Source: Gottfriedia sp002574545 (GTDB taxonomy: Bacteria > Bacillota > Bacilli > Bacillales > Bacillaceae_G). From it: DNA of 64,000 bases. The stretch lies in NCBI GenBank assembly GCA_052180195.1, contig CP197469.1, one strand, 5' to 3'. A program made the translations under genes and the position numbers. The first letter of the stretch is position 1. Each line of letters starts with the position of its first letter. The notes under the pieces were generated by a model, which saw nothing but the letters and a program-made list of their open reading frames with translations, searched no databases and was not told the origin of the DNA. Shown here piece by piece: positions 42,103 to 49,789 of this stretch.

Positions 42103-42393
42103 TTATTTAGGCTCGTAATCAAAATGTAATTCATTATTTTCATTTACAATTACGCTTAAATTATAATCTTTAAAATACCATAAATCTGTCTCGTTTATAA
42201 AATAGACTACGTTATCAATTGTAATAGATTCTCCGATGTCAACAGGTTGTTCTTTCGTAACACCTAATGAATAGCCTTTATTTATTGTGCTATTTCCACC
42301 GTATCGAGCGAAAAAACGAATGGTATCTCCTTCTTTTACATTCATCTCATCTTGAAACCATTTTAATGCATCTTCGGAAATTGTAATTTTCAT
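42103..42393 (-). CDS. yneR: HesB/IscA-like protein YneR
   Basis: The 96-residue protein begins MKITISEDALKWFQDEMNVK, as in the HesB/YadR/YfhF group of A-type iron-sulphur-carrier folds. The Cys ligands of true IscA are absent (RFFARYGGNSTINKGYSLGV), so it may not bind a cluster. It closely resembles Bacillus YneR of the same length. A GAAAGGTCGG ribosome binding site precedes the ATG on the minus strand. Function is unknown. Confidence 0.85.
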   Translation of the reverse strand: MKITISEDALKWFQDEMNVKEGDTIRFFARYGGNSTINKGYSLGVTKEQPVDIGESITIDNVVYFINETDLWYFKDYNLSVIVNENNELHFDYEPK

Positions 42394-42558
42394 TTTTACC
42401 GACCTTTCTATATCTTATAAAAATATTATAGTATGAATGCGAAAAACTATACAGAAAAGTGATTTTAAAGTTAGTAAAATAAAGAAGAAAACCCTCAATT
42501 AGCGTTCAGGTTTTCTTCATTCATTAATGTGGGACAGACATGTCAGACAAACCCTAAC

Positions 42559-43257
42559 TTATTTTTTGAAAAATGATAGAATGTTGTTTTTAAATAAAAT
42601 AAACAGTGAAATAACGATAAATCCATAATAGACAATTTGTTCAACAAGTGGAGTAGCATCGATAAAGGAGAAAATGCCTTCGGTGAATACTTTGCCACCA
42701 AAGAAAATTAATAGAATACCTAGTAAAGTAAAGATCACTTTAATATTTAAATTAATTGTAGTTTTGATAAATAAATAAGCAAATAAGATCGCTGCGAATA
42801 TTCCTAATAAAATTGATATTATACCAGCAAAGTCGATTGTATGTGCATTTGATAAGACAAATAGAACAAGCTCTAAGCCCTCCCGAATCACGAATACGCT
42901 TGCCATTAGAAATAATGAAATACTACTATCTTTAATTTTAACTTCTGATTTTAGTTTATCTGAAATATTCATGCTACTTTGACCACTTAGCCAGTAGATA
43001 AAATAGAAGATGAGCAATGCTGCAATTAATTGAATTATACCTTCGATTGTATGTTCAACATTTCCTTCTAGTTCACCGAAAGTTGTAAATATGAAAAATC
43101 CAGCAAAAATACTAACAACTACTCCAAGAATGGTACCGTAAACTACTGACTTAATTAAATGCCCTTTTTTAGTCTGAATTAATATAATGAGTAAATACCC
43201 GATTACTAAGGAAACTTCAAGGCCTTCTCGTAAAGCTATTAAAAAATTTGCATTCAA
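42559..43257 (-). CDS. FTR1-family iron permease
   Basis: This 232-residue protein has seven predicted helices and two copies of the REGLE iron motif: ALREGLEVSLVIG (residues 8-20) and VIREGLELVLF (about 123-133). This is the EfeU/FTR1 pattern. FTR1 moves Fe3+ after ferroxidase oxidation. I placed the start at TTG 43257 (MNANFLIALREG) behind GGGAGG; an upstream frame to 43314 lacks this site. No efeO or efeB partner gene is next to it and no Fur box is evident, so it may work with distant partners. Confidence 0.85.
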   Translation of the reverse strand: MNANFLIALREGLEVSLVIGYLLIILIQTKKGHLIKSVVYGTILGVVVSIFAGFFIFTTFGELEGNVEHTIEGIIQLIAALLIFYFIYWLSGQSSMNISDKLKSEVKIKDSSISLFLMASVFVIREGLELVLFVLSNAHTIDFAGIISILLGIFAAILFAYLFIKTTINLNIKVIFTLLGILLIFFGGKVFTEGIFSFIDATPLVEQIVYYGFIVISLFILFKNNILSFFKK

Positions 43258-43412
43258 TTCACTATCATCCTCCCGATTATATTCAAATCTACTAACTAGA
43301 TTATTCTTAAACAATAGAATGGGACACTATTTTATTCATAAATAGGCATAATAAGTGATGTGGTAAAATGAATAGTAAATAGCCTGAAATGTCAATTTTA
43401 GAAGGGGAAAAA

Positions 43413-43748
43413 ATGGAATCTTTTACAAATAGAGCGATTGAAATTATTAAAAATATACCACAAGGAAAAGTAATGACATATGGTCAAGTTGCAAAATTAG
43501 CAGGAAGTCCTAGAGGAGCGAGACAGGTTGTAAGAATCTTACACTCGATGGGCCAAAAATATCATTTGCCATGGCACAGAGTTATAAATGCTAAAGGAGA
43601 AATAGGAATCCATGATGAAGAAGGATTTTTAATGCAAAAGAATCTCCTCCAAAACGAAGGAGTCAAATTTGAAAGTGAGAGGACTATTAACTTGAAGGAT
43701 TATCAAGTAAATGTAGTTCTTGAGAAAGAAGATGTAGATTTAATTTAG
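43413..43748 (+). CDS. Alkyltransferase-like protein (ATL, MGMT fold)
   Basis: The 111-residue protein has the C-terminal MGMT DNA-binding fold: KVMTYGQVAKLAGSPRGARQ (about 20-39) and PWHRVINAKGEIG (about 57-69). The catalytic Cys of PCHRV is replaced by Trp, the hallmark of ATL proteins, which bind O6-alkylguanine and recruit nucleotide-excision repair instead of removing the alkyl group. I chose ATG 43413 behind AAGGGG; the upstream ATG at 43389 overlaps that site. It is divergent from the FTR1 gene. Confidence 0.9.
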   Translation: MESFTNRAIEIIKNIPQGKVMTYGQVAKLAGSPRGARQVVRILHSMGQKYHLPWHRVINAKGEIGIHDEEGFLMQKNLLQNEGVKFESERTINLKDYQVNVVLEKEDVDLI

Positions 43749-43784
43749 GATGAATGAAAAGCTCATTCTAACGATAGTTTCGAT

Positions 43785-43828
43785 CTTCGCCTAAAAAAAC
43801 TCGTCAATCGACGAGTTTTCTTTATATG
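43785..43828 (+). terminator. Terminator, dispersed hairpin element copy B
   Basis: TTCGCCTAAAAAAACTCGT is followed by the inverted ACGAGTTTTCTTT. AAAACTCGT-CAATCG-ACGAGTTTT is a perfect 9-bp stem. The TTCGCC lead-in is shared with copies A and D. Confidence 0.85.
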
Positions 43829-43843
43829 AAAATGTTTTTTATT

Positions 43844-43944
43844 AAAACATTGTTACGCAAAATATTGTTGTAAATTCGGATAGCTGTTGTGTCAAAAAGT
43901 GTTGCCTTGGAATACTTTACAATAAAACATTGTTTTGTTATACT
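43844..43944 (+). promoter_or_regulatory. yhbD promoter with three AAAAYATTGTT repeats
   Basis: AAAACATTGTT occurs at 43844 and 43924 and AAAATATTGTT at 43859. The promoter TTTACA (43916) N17 TATACT (43939) encloses the last copy in its spacer, where AAAAC-ATT-GTTTT forms a dyad. A MerR-like regulator acting inside the spacer, such as YhbD itself, is a natural candidate. Confidence 0.55.
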
Positions 43945-43964
43945 CGTGTCAGGAGGAATGTCAA

Positions 43965-44582
43965 ATGAGTGAAGAATTAATTTCCAAAAAAGATTTACTA
44001 CAACTGACAGGCATATCGTACGGACAGCTTTATAGATGGAAAAGGAAAAACATCATTCCTGAAGAATGGTTTATGAAAAAATCAAGCTTTACTGGACAGG
44101 AAACGTTTTTTCCAAAAGAGAAAATTTTGGATCGGATTGAAAAAATAAAAGAGTTGAAGGACGATCAATCATTAGATGATATTGCTAGAGTGTTTTCAAA
44201 TAATGAAGAAATCGTTGTTGATCGTAGGAATATGACTATATCTTTGGAGCAAATTCCTAAACAAGTCTCACAAATATATCAATCACTTTTCCCAAATACT
44301 AAATTAGAGCATTTAAGTACGGTTCAACTTTGTTCCTTACTCTTTGTTAACGAGTGGCTTTCAAATGGAAGTTTAACAATAGATGAAATAAAGCAGTTTT
44401 TAAATTTGGTAGAAACTCATAAAAAACAAATTAACATAGATAAAGCAACTGTCATTTATATTCGTAAATTTGGTATGGGTACATGGATTATTGGAAATCA
44501 ACATGAAACGTTTGTTGATCAAAAAGACTCAATATTAATCAATGCTACTCTCTCTAGCTATTTAAATAAATCGATTAAATAA
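43965..44582 (+). CDS. yhbD: YhbD-like protein with MerR-type helix-turn-helix
   Basis: The 205-residue protein has SKKDLLQLTGISYGQLYRWK (residues 5-24), a MerR/HTH_17-like DNA-binding helix-turn-helix, followed by charged helices typical of DUF4004. In Bacillus subtilis yhbD precedes the bactofilin genes yhbE and yhbF; here one bactofilin-like gene follows 20 bp later. ATG 43965 stands nine bases after AGGAGG; the frame upstream to 43935 lies inside the promoter. Its likely role is regulating the operon. Confidence 0.83.
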   Translation: MSEELISKKDLLQLTGISYGQLYRWKRKNIIPEEWFMKKSSFTGQETFFPKEKILDRIEKIKELKDDQSLDDIARVFSNNEEIVVDRRNMTISLEQIPKQVSQIYQSLFPNTKLEHLSTVQLCSLLFVNEWLSNGSLTIDEIKQFLNLVETHKKQINIDKATVIYIRKFGMGTWIIGNQHETFVDQKDSILINATLSSYLNKSIK

Positions 44583-44602
44583 ATTATGAAGGAGAGATTA
44601 TC

Positions 44603-45415
44603 GTGAGCGTGCAAACAAAACAAGATGCGATTATTAATGGTTCAGGAACAATTGGTTCTGGCAAATATGATGAAGTTAGAATTAGTGGAAGCGGACGTAT
44701 ACAAGGTGATATTTATTGTCATGAAGTGAAAGTTAGTGGCTCAGCAAAATTCAATGGAAAAGTTGAAACTGATTATTTTAATTGCAGTGGGAGCGCTAAA
44801 TGTCTCAGTGATGTTAATGCAAAAAAAATGAGTGTCAGTGGATCGGCTTCAATTGATGGAAAAGTTTCTGGTGGAGATGTGAATGTTAGCGGTAGCTTTA
44901 AAACAAAGGGAGACTTAAATGTTCAAAGTATTAATGTTTCAGGTTCAATGAAAACAACAGGAATCGTAAAGGCAGAAGTAATAACTGTAAAAGGGTCGCT
45001 TTCTACGGAAAAAGGTTCTGAATGTGAAGTATTTACTGCTAAAGGTCATTTGTCAATGAATGGTTTATTAAATGCAGAAAACGTAAAGATTACCCATGGA
45101 GGTTTAGGATATATACCTCATCATGGATATAGCTATATTCCTGAAATTGGTGGAGAAACGATAGAAATTAGCCGCTTCGATGGCAATAATCTATTTTTAC
45201 GAGTTTTTTCTAAACTTTTTAGCCATCGATTGAACTTTAAATCAGATGTAATTGAGGGAAGTGCAGTAAAAATTGATTATACGACAGCGAGTGTAGTACG
45301 AGGCGATGCAGTAACAATTGGACCAAAATGTGTAATCGACCTTGTAGAATATACAGAAGATGTTCAAATTCATCCTTCAGCAAAGGTAAAGGATGTAAAG
45401 AAATTAGAACTATAA
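44603..45415 (+). CDS. Bactofilin-like polymer-forming protein (YhbE/YhbF type)
   Basis: This 270-residue protein consists of about ten short beta-helix turns with G-S-G or V-S-G-S repeats, for example RISGSGRIQGDIYCHEVKVS and MSVSGSASIDGKVSGGDVNV. This right-handed beta-helix is characteristic of bactofilins, which assemble into cytoskeletal filaments in the cell. There is no signal peptide. The C-terminal 100 residues lack the regular repeat and contain an ISRFDGNNLFLRVFSKLF stretch. The start is GTG 44603 behind AAGGAGAG. It forms an operon with yhbD. Confidence 0.83.
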   Translation: MSVQTKQDAIINGSGTIGSGKYDEVRISGSGRIQGDIYCHEVKVSGSAKFNGKVETDYFNCSGSAKCLSDVNAKKMSVSGSASIDGKVSGGDVNVSGSFKTKGDLNVQSINVSGSMKTTGIVKAEVITVKGSLSTEKGSECEVFTAKGHLSMNGLLNAENVKITHGGLGYIPHHGYSYIPEIGGETIEISRFDGNNLFLRVFSKLFSHRLNFKSDVIEGSAVKIDYTTASVVRGDAVTIGPKCVIDLVEYTEDVQIHPSAKVKDVKKLEL

Positions 45416-45452
45416 GCGGCTAAAAGGGGAGACCTTTAGTTGCTTTTTTTTG
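45412..45452 (+). terminator. Terminator of yhbD operon
   Basis: GCGGCTAAAAGG and CCTTTAGTTGC form a stem with G-T pairs, followed by eight T. Confidence 0.8.
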
Positions 45453-45584
45453 CTTTCTGTAAAAACAAACATTTTATAAATAAAGCTGCAGATAGTAGTA
45501 GTTTTTGAAAGTTCTAATAAAGTGTAAGTGTGTTCTTTATTTCTGTTATTGAACATTAGTTAGTTGAATGTTAAGATAATAATG

Positions 45585-45598
45585 TGCAAACGGTTGCA
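45585..45598. promoter_or_regulatory. LacI-family type operator
   Basis: TGCAAACGGTTGCA is a near-perfect palindrome with the central ACGG of LacI-family operators. It lies 85 bp before the glucosidase start and could bind a sugar repressor encoded elsewhere. Confidence 0.5.
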
Positions 45599-45646
45599 AT
45601 GAAATTGTACTTATTTTTATTTGAAGTCTACTTAAAACAGTTAATA

Positions 45647-45662
45647 TTGTAAACGCTTTTAT
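45647..45662 (+). promoter_or_regulatory. cre site upstream of malL
   Basis: TTGTAAACGCTTTTAT matches 15 of 16 cre positions and lies 21 bp before the start codon, so CcpA-mediated repression by glucose is likely. Confidence 0.7.
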
Positions 45663-45682
45663 GAATTTGGAGGAGAGAGAAT

Positions 45683-47359
45683 ATGACAAAACAAAGTTGG
45701 TGGAAGGAAGCGGTTGCTTACCAAATTTATCCACGTAGCTTTATGGATTCAAATGGTGATGGAATTGGTGACTTAAGAGGTGTGATTTCAAAATTAGATT
45801 ATTTAAAGGAACTTGGTATAGATGTTATTTGGATTTGTCCATTTTACAAATCACCAAATGATGATAATGGGTACGATATCTCAGATTATCAGGACATTAT
45901 GGATGAGTTTGGCACAATGGCTGATTTTGATGAGCTATTAGAAAATGTACATGAAAGAGGAATGAAATTAATTTTAGATTTAGTAGTCAATCATACAAGT
46001 GATGAGCATCCTTGGTTTTTAGAATCTAAAAAATCTAAAGATAATCCTTATAGAGACTACTATATTTGGCGAGAAGGAAAAAAAACAGGATATGAGCCAA
46101 ATAACTGGGAAAGTATTTTTGGTGGATCTGCATGGGAATATGATGAAGCAACAGATGAATATTTCTTACACTTATTCTCAAGAAAACAGCCAGATCTAAA
46201 TTGGGAGAACAAAGAAGTAAGACAAAAAATATATGACATGATTAATTGGTGGTTAGATAAAGGAATCGACGGTTTCCGAGTAGACGCGATCAGTCATATA
46301 AGAAAACGACCAGGTTTTCCTGATATGCCAAATCCAAAGAAAGAAAAATATGTATCAAGTTTTGATATGCACATGAATCAAGAAGGGATTCACAAATATC
46401 TGGATGAACTAAAACGTGAAACATTTGATAAATATGATATCATGACAGTCGGTGAAGCAAATGGCGTCACAACGAAAGATGCACATTTGTGGGTTGGAGA
46501 AAAAGAAGGTAAGTTCAATATGATTTTCCAATTCGAAAGTTTGGATCTTTGGAAGAAAACCGATGAATCTGAAACTTCGATCGCCGATTTAAAAGAAGTA
46601 CTTACGAAATGGCAAACTGGTTTAGAAGGATATGGATGGAATGCATTATTTATAGAAAACCATGATATACCTAGAGCAGTCAGTACATTAGGAAATGATG
46701 ATGAAGCATTTTGGAAAATTTCAGCAAAAGCTATCGGAGTAATGTATTTCTTTATGCAAGGTACACCATTCATTTACCAAGGGCAAGAAATTGGCATGAC
46801 AAATGTTCATTACACATCAATCAACGATTATAATGATGTAAGTGCAAAAAATATGTATAATTCAATGATTGAAAATGGTTCGACTGAACAAGATGTTCTA
46901 GATATTTTATGGAAAACTGGCCGTGATAATTCTCGTACACCTATGCAATGGAACAGTACAAAGAATGCTGGATTTTCAACAGGTAAACCTTGGCTGAAAA
47001 CGAATGATAACTTTAATGAAATAAATGTTGAAATCCAAGAAAAAGATACAGATTCAATTTTATCATTCTATAAAAAGATGATTATATTACGTAAAGAAAA
47101 TAAGGCATTAGTTTACGCGCCATATGAATATCTAGACGTGAAAAATGAACCTGTTTATGCATACACTCGAAATGGTGAAAAAGAAACATTCTTAGTCATT
47201 ACTAATTTATCTTCAGAGAAACAAAAATTTATTTTACCGAAAGAACTTACGAAAAAGAATGCACAATTAAGTTTAACTAACATTGAATGTACAGATCATC
47301 AATTAGTTGAAAACATGGAATTTAAACCTTTTGAAGCTAGGGTTTATCGCTTAACTTAA
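45683..47359 (+). CDS. malL: Alpha-glucosidase / oligo-1,6-glucosidase (GH13)
   Basis: The 558-residue enzyme has the GH13 barrel: DVIWICPFYKSPNDDNGYDI, LVVNHTSDEH (region I), DGFRVDAISHI with the nucleophile Asp (about 199), TVGEANG with the acid/base Glu (about 255) and ENHDIPR with the third Asp (about 329). VDAISH (position 2 after the nucleophile) is the pattern of alpha-1,6-active enzymes. It hydrolyses isomaltose, sucrose or maltose-type sugars in the cytoplasm. The gene stands alone under a cre site and a LacI-type operator. AGGAGAGAG precedes the ATG. Confidence 0.93.
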   Translation: MTKQSWWKEAVAYQIYPRSFMDSNGDGIGDLRGVISKLDYLKELGIDVIWICPFYKSPNDDNGYDISDYQDIMDEFGTMADFDELLENVHERGMKLILDLVVNHTSDEHPWFLESKKSKDNPYRDYYIWREGKKTGYEPNNWESIFGGSAWEYDEATDEYFLHLFSRKQPDLNWENKEVRQKIYDMINWWLDKGIDGFRVDAISHIRKRPGFPDMPNPKKEKYVSSFDMHMNQEGIHKYLDELKRETFDKYDIMTVGEANGVTTKDAHLWVGEKEGKFNMIFQFESLDLWKKTDESETSIADLKEVLTKWQTGLEGYGWNALFIENHDIPRAVSTLGNDDEAFWKISAKAIGVMYFFMQGTPFIYQGQEIGMTNVHYTSINDYNDVSAKNMYNSMIENGSTEQDVLDILWKTGRDNSRTPMQWNSTKNAGFSTGKPWLKTNDNFNEINVEIQEKDTDSILSFYKKMIILRKENKALVYAPYEYLDVKNEPVYAYTRNGEKETFLVITNLSSEKQKFILPKELTKKNAQLSLTNIECTDHQLVENMEFKPFEARVYRLT

Positions 47360-47379
47360 TATAGTTGTATGGTATTAAC

Positions 47380-47414
47380 TAAACAGACTGTCAAATGACA
47401 GTCTGTTTTCTTTT
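47380..47414 (+). terminator. malL terminator
   Basis: AACAGACTGT-CAAATG-ACAGTCTGTT is perfect, followed by TTCTTTTG. Confidence 0.93.
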
Positions 47415-47439
47415 GTTTAGGATGCTCGCTTTCTAAGGG

Positions 47440-47497
47440 ACATATCTGTTTTCATTTCCCTAAAAAATGGCTGTCGAATGATAGTCATTTTTTAATG
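47440..47497 (+). repeat. Dispersed hairpin element, copy C
   Basis: ATCTGTTTTCATTTCCC then AAAAAATGGCTGTCGAATG and ATAGTCATTTTTT; AAAAAATG pairs with CATTTTTT. It resembles elements at 8890, 18583 and 43785 and looks like a second terminator after malL. Confidence 0.5.
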
Positions 47498-47625
47498 CAT
47501 CTATTTGCAAAAATCTACAAGGTTTTATAGTATTACAAACACTTCGACAATTTGTAACACTTTTGTAATGGCTTTCAAAATTGTATTTTGTTAGACTTAC
47601 AATATCAATGAAGGGGGAGAAAGAG

Positions 47626-48084
47626 ATGAAAAAGCAAGTCCTTATAGCTTTCGTATGCTTACTGAGCATGGTATTTTTTACGACTAAATCACAAGCAGCA
47701 TCTACATATAACCCATACTCAAAGAAAAATCAAGTTACAAAAATCGCTAAACAATATACTGGAGTACCATATCGTTTTGGTGGTACAACTACTAAAGGTT
47801 TTGACTGTTCAGGTTATGTAGGCTTTGTATACAAAAAAGTAGGTACTAAATTACCTCGAACTGCTTCGTCTATGTATACTGTCAGCTCGATTGTTAAAAA
47901 ACCTGTTCCTGGAGATTTAGTTTTCTTCAAAAATACATACAAAAAAGGTATCAGCCATGTAGGAATTTTCATGGGTAATAATAAATTTATCTCAGCGACT
48001 TCAAGTAAGGGAGTAGCTGTTGTGAGTCTTTCTAATTCATATTGGAAGCCGAAATTCGCAGGCTCTGGTAGTGTCATTAAATAA
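47626..48084 (+). CDS. Secreted NlpC/P60 endopeptidase
   Basis: The 152-residue protein has a signal peptide (MKKQVLIAFVCLLSMVFFTT, cleavage after SQAA) and one NlpC/P60 domain. The catalytic Cys is in KGFDCSGYVGFVY (about residue 66), His in SHVGIFMG (about 111) and the third polar residue in NNKFISA. It should cut D-gamma-glutamyl bonds of peptidoglycan stem peptides. It has no SH3 or LysM anchor, so it is a minimal enzyme. I chose ATG 47626 behind AAGGGGGAG. A terminator follows. Confidence 0.92.
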   Translation: MKKQVLIAFVCLLSMVFFTTKSQAASTYNPYSKKNQVTKIAKQYTGVPYRFGGTTTKGFDCSGYVGFVYKKVGTKLPRTASSMYTVSSIVKKPVPGDLVFFKNTYKKGISHVGIFMGNNKFISATSSKGVAVVSLSNSYWKPKFAGSGSVIK

Positions 48085-48095
48085 ACATAATCATA

Positions 48096-48138
48096 AATGC
48101 AATTTACTTTCTTAAGAATGGTAGATTGCATTTTTTTT
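48096..48138 (+). terminator. NlpC/P60 gene terminator
   Basis: AATGCAATTTAC pairs with GTAGATTGCATT, followed by seven T. Confidence 0.85.
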
Positions 48139-48218
48139 GCACTTTAAGAACGTATAAATTAGTAGGGGGATGAGTGTTGCAAATAGGCCACCATCACCGC
48201 CAATCGTTAAGTTTTCAT

Positions 48219-48231
48219 AAAATATTCTTTT
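48219..48231 (+). promoter_or_regulatory. Possible ComK box before comC
   Basis: AAAA-TATTC-TTTT fits the AT-box AAAAN5TTTT exactly, but the second AT-box needed for ComK binding is not obvious. A TATAAT follows at 48262. Confidence 0.3.
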
Positions 48232-48295
48232 TTAATAAATAAGTAGATTATATTCCAATGATATAATGACCCTTAACTAAACTAAGGGGCTGGTA

Positions 48296-49051
48296 ATCAT
48301 CGCATTAGTCTACTTTACTTTTTTTGTATTAGGTCTAGTATTTGGTTCTTTTTTTAATGTTGTTGGGTTAAGAGTACCAATCAGGAAATCGATTATTTCA
48401 CCGAGATCCTCTTGTTCTAATTGTGGACATAAATTGAGTCCCATCGAATTAATACCAGTATTTTCTTTTTTACTCCAAAGAGGGAAATGTCGAAGTTGCG
48501 GGATTCTAATTTCCAAACAATATGTATTCATTGAAATACTAACAGGTATACTATTTGTTTTATCCATCTATGAAGCTGGTTTTCATAAAGATTTAATGAT
48601 TACGATTTCGATCATATCTTTATTAATCATTATTGTTGTTACGGATGTTAACTATATGATAATTCCTAATCGTATTCTACTATTCTTTTTATTCATTTTT
48701 AGTATTGAGCGAATCTTAATTCCATTAGATCCTTGGTGGAGCAGTATAGTAGGGGCGATCGGAGCATTCGCGGTTTTACTTTTAATTAATGTGATTACTA
48801 GAGGTGGTATGGGAGGAGGAGACATAAAGTTATTTAGTGTGCTAGGAATCATTTTAGGTTGGGAACTTACTTTTATTACATTTATGCTTGCATGTTTTTC
48901 AGGTAGTATTTACGGGTTAGTTGTCATATTGTCTGGAAAATTAAAGCGGCAAAATCCAATTCCTTTTGGTCCATTCATCGCGATTGGTGGATTAGTTAGT
49001 TCTTTTTATTCTGAAAATCTATTAGAACTCTACGATATTATTTTTCGTTAA
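48296..49051 (+). CDS. comC: Type IV prepilin peptidase ComC, without a canonical start codon
   Basis: The frame encodes the whole family: VFGSFFNVVGLRVP, the zinc tetrad CSNCGH...CRSCG, TDVNYMIIPN and GGMGGGDIKLF with the catalytic Asp pair. ComC cleaves and N-methylates competence pseudopilins such as ComGC. The conserved N-terminus starts at about 48296, but from the stop at 48278-48280 to TTG 48434 there is no in-frame ATG, GTG or TTG. AAGGGG at 48284 is well placed for ATC 48296 or 48299. TTG 48434 would remove the FGSFxN motif and the first two Cys. Either a rare start is used, or the original start codon has mutated. Confidence 0.85.
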   Translation: MIALVYFTFFVLGLVFGSFFNVVGLRVPIRKSIISPRSSCSNCGHKLSPIELIPVFSFLLQRGKCRSCGILISKQYVFIEILTGILFVLSIYEAGFHKDLMITISIISLLIIIVVTDVNYMIIPNRILLFFLFIFSIERILIPLDPWWSSIVGAIGAFAVLLLINVITRGGMGGGDIKLFSVLGIILGWELTFITFMLACFSGSIYGLVVILSGKLKRQNPIPFGPFIAIGGLVSSFYSENLLELYDIIFR

Positions 49052-49055
49052 GCAA

Positions 49056-49098
49056 TAAAAAGGCTATTTAATTGAAAGTTCTTCAACTAAATAACCAT
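49056..49098. terminator. Bidirectional terminator comC / thioredoxin-like gene
   Basis: GGCTATTTAATTGAA and TTCAACTAAATAACC pair with two mismatches; A and T runs flank the stem. Confidence 0.8.
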
Positions 49099-49106
49099 TG
49101 TTATTC

Positions 49107-49667
49107 TTATGAGAATAATTTCTCTTCTACACTTTTAATAACTGAATTCCAGTATTTTTTGTCCTCAACGAAGTTTGTTCGAATCGCTTTAAAGACAGCA
49201 GTTTGTTTTTCTTGGAAGTTTGGATCATCTTTATCTGGAAGTTCTTTTTTCATTTCAACTACAATTTCTTCAATCTCCGCAGAACGTGGTCCCCATACGT
49301 TTACTTCATCCCCTTTTTCATCCATGAAAACAAAAATCGGAATAGAACGAGATTTACCATTTGTTAAATATTGATCCATTAATTCTAGGTTTTCATCTCG
49401 AATTAGGAATCTAGTATCTATATTAGCAAGTTCCATCATTTTCTGAATAACTGGTACATTCAGTAATGCATCGCCACACCAATCTGCAGTTAAAGTTACT
49501 ACCTTCCAATGACGATTCTTTAATTGTTCAAGTTTTGCTTTTGTACTCTCAGGAATCGTAACTTCATTATAAATTTTTAGAAGTTCTTCTTTATTTACAT
49601 TCATTGCTTCTACATATTCTTGAAAACTAATGCCTTTTTCGAACCAAGAATTTAATGACATGTCCAT
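49107..49667 (-). CDS. Thioredoxin-fold protein with a single-Cys WCGD motif
   Basis: The 186-residue protein has a helical N-terminus (about 1-50) and a thioredoxin-like domain with VVTLTADWCGDALLNVP (about 56-72), followed by IPIFVFMDEKGDEV and a charged helical tail. The redox CxxC is reduced to one Cys (WCGDA), so it may act as a thiol reductase or a binding protein. The family is common in Bacillaceae but of unknown role. AGGAGTGA precedes the ATG on the minus strand. Confidence 0.82.
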   Translation of the reverse strand: MDMSLNSWFEKGISFQEYVEAMNVNKEELLKIYNEVTIPESTKAKLEQLKNRHWKVVTLTADWCGDALLNVPVIQKMMELANIDTRFLIRDENLELMDQYLTNGKSRSIPIFVFMDEKGDEVNVWGPRSAEIEEIVVEMKKELPDKDDPNFQEKQTAVFKAIRTNFVEDKKYWNSVIKSVEEKLFS

Positions 49668-49789
49668 TCACTCCTTTAATGTTGATAAATAGTATTATAC
49701 CCCATTCGCCATAAGAAGGAATGCAATAAGACTTGCAGAATTAATATACAGTATATGTTTTATATGCAGTTTAAGCAGGAGGGAAAAAA

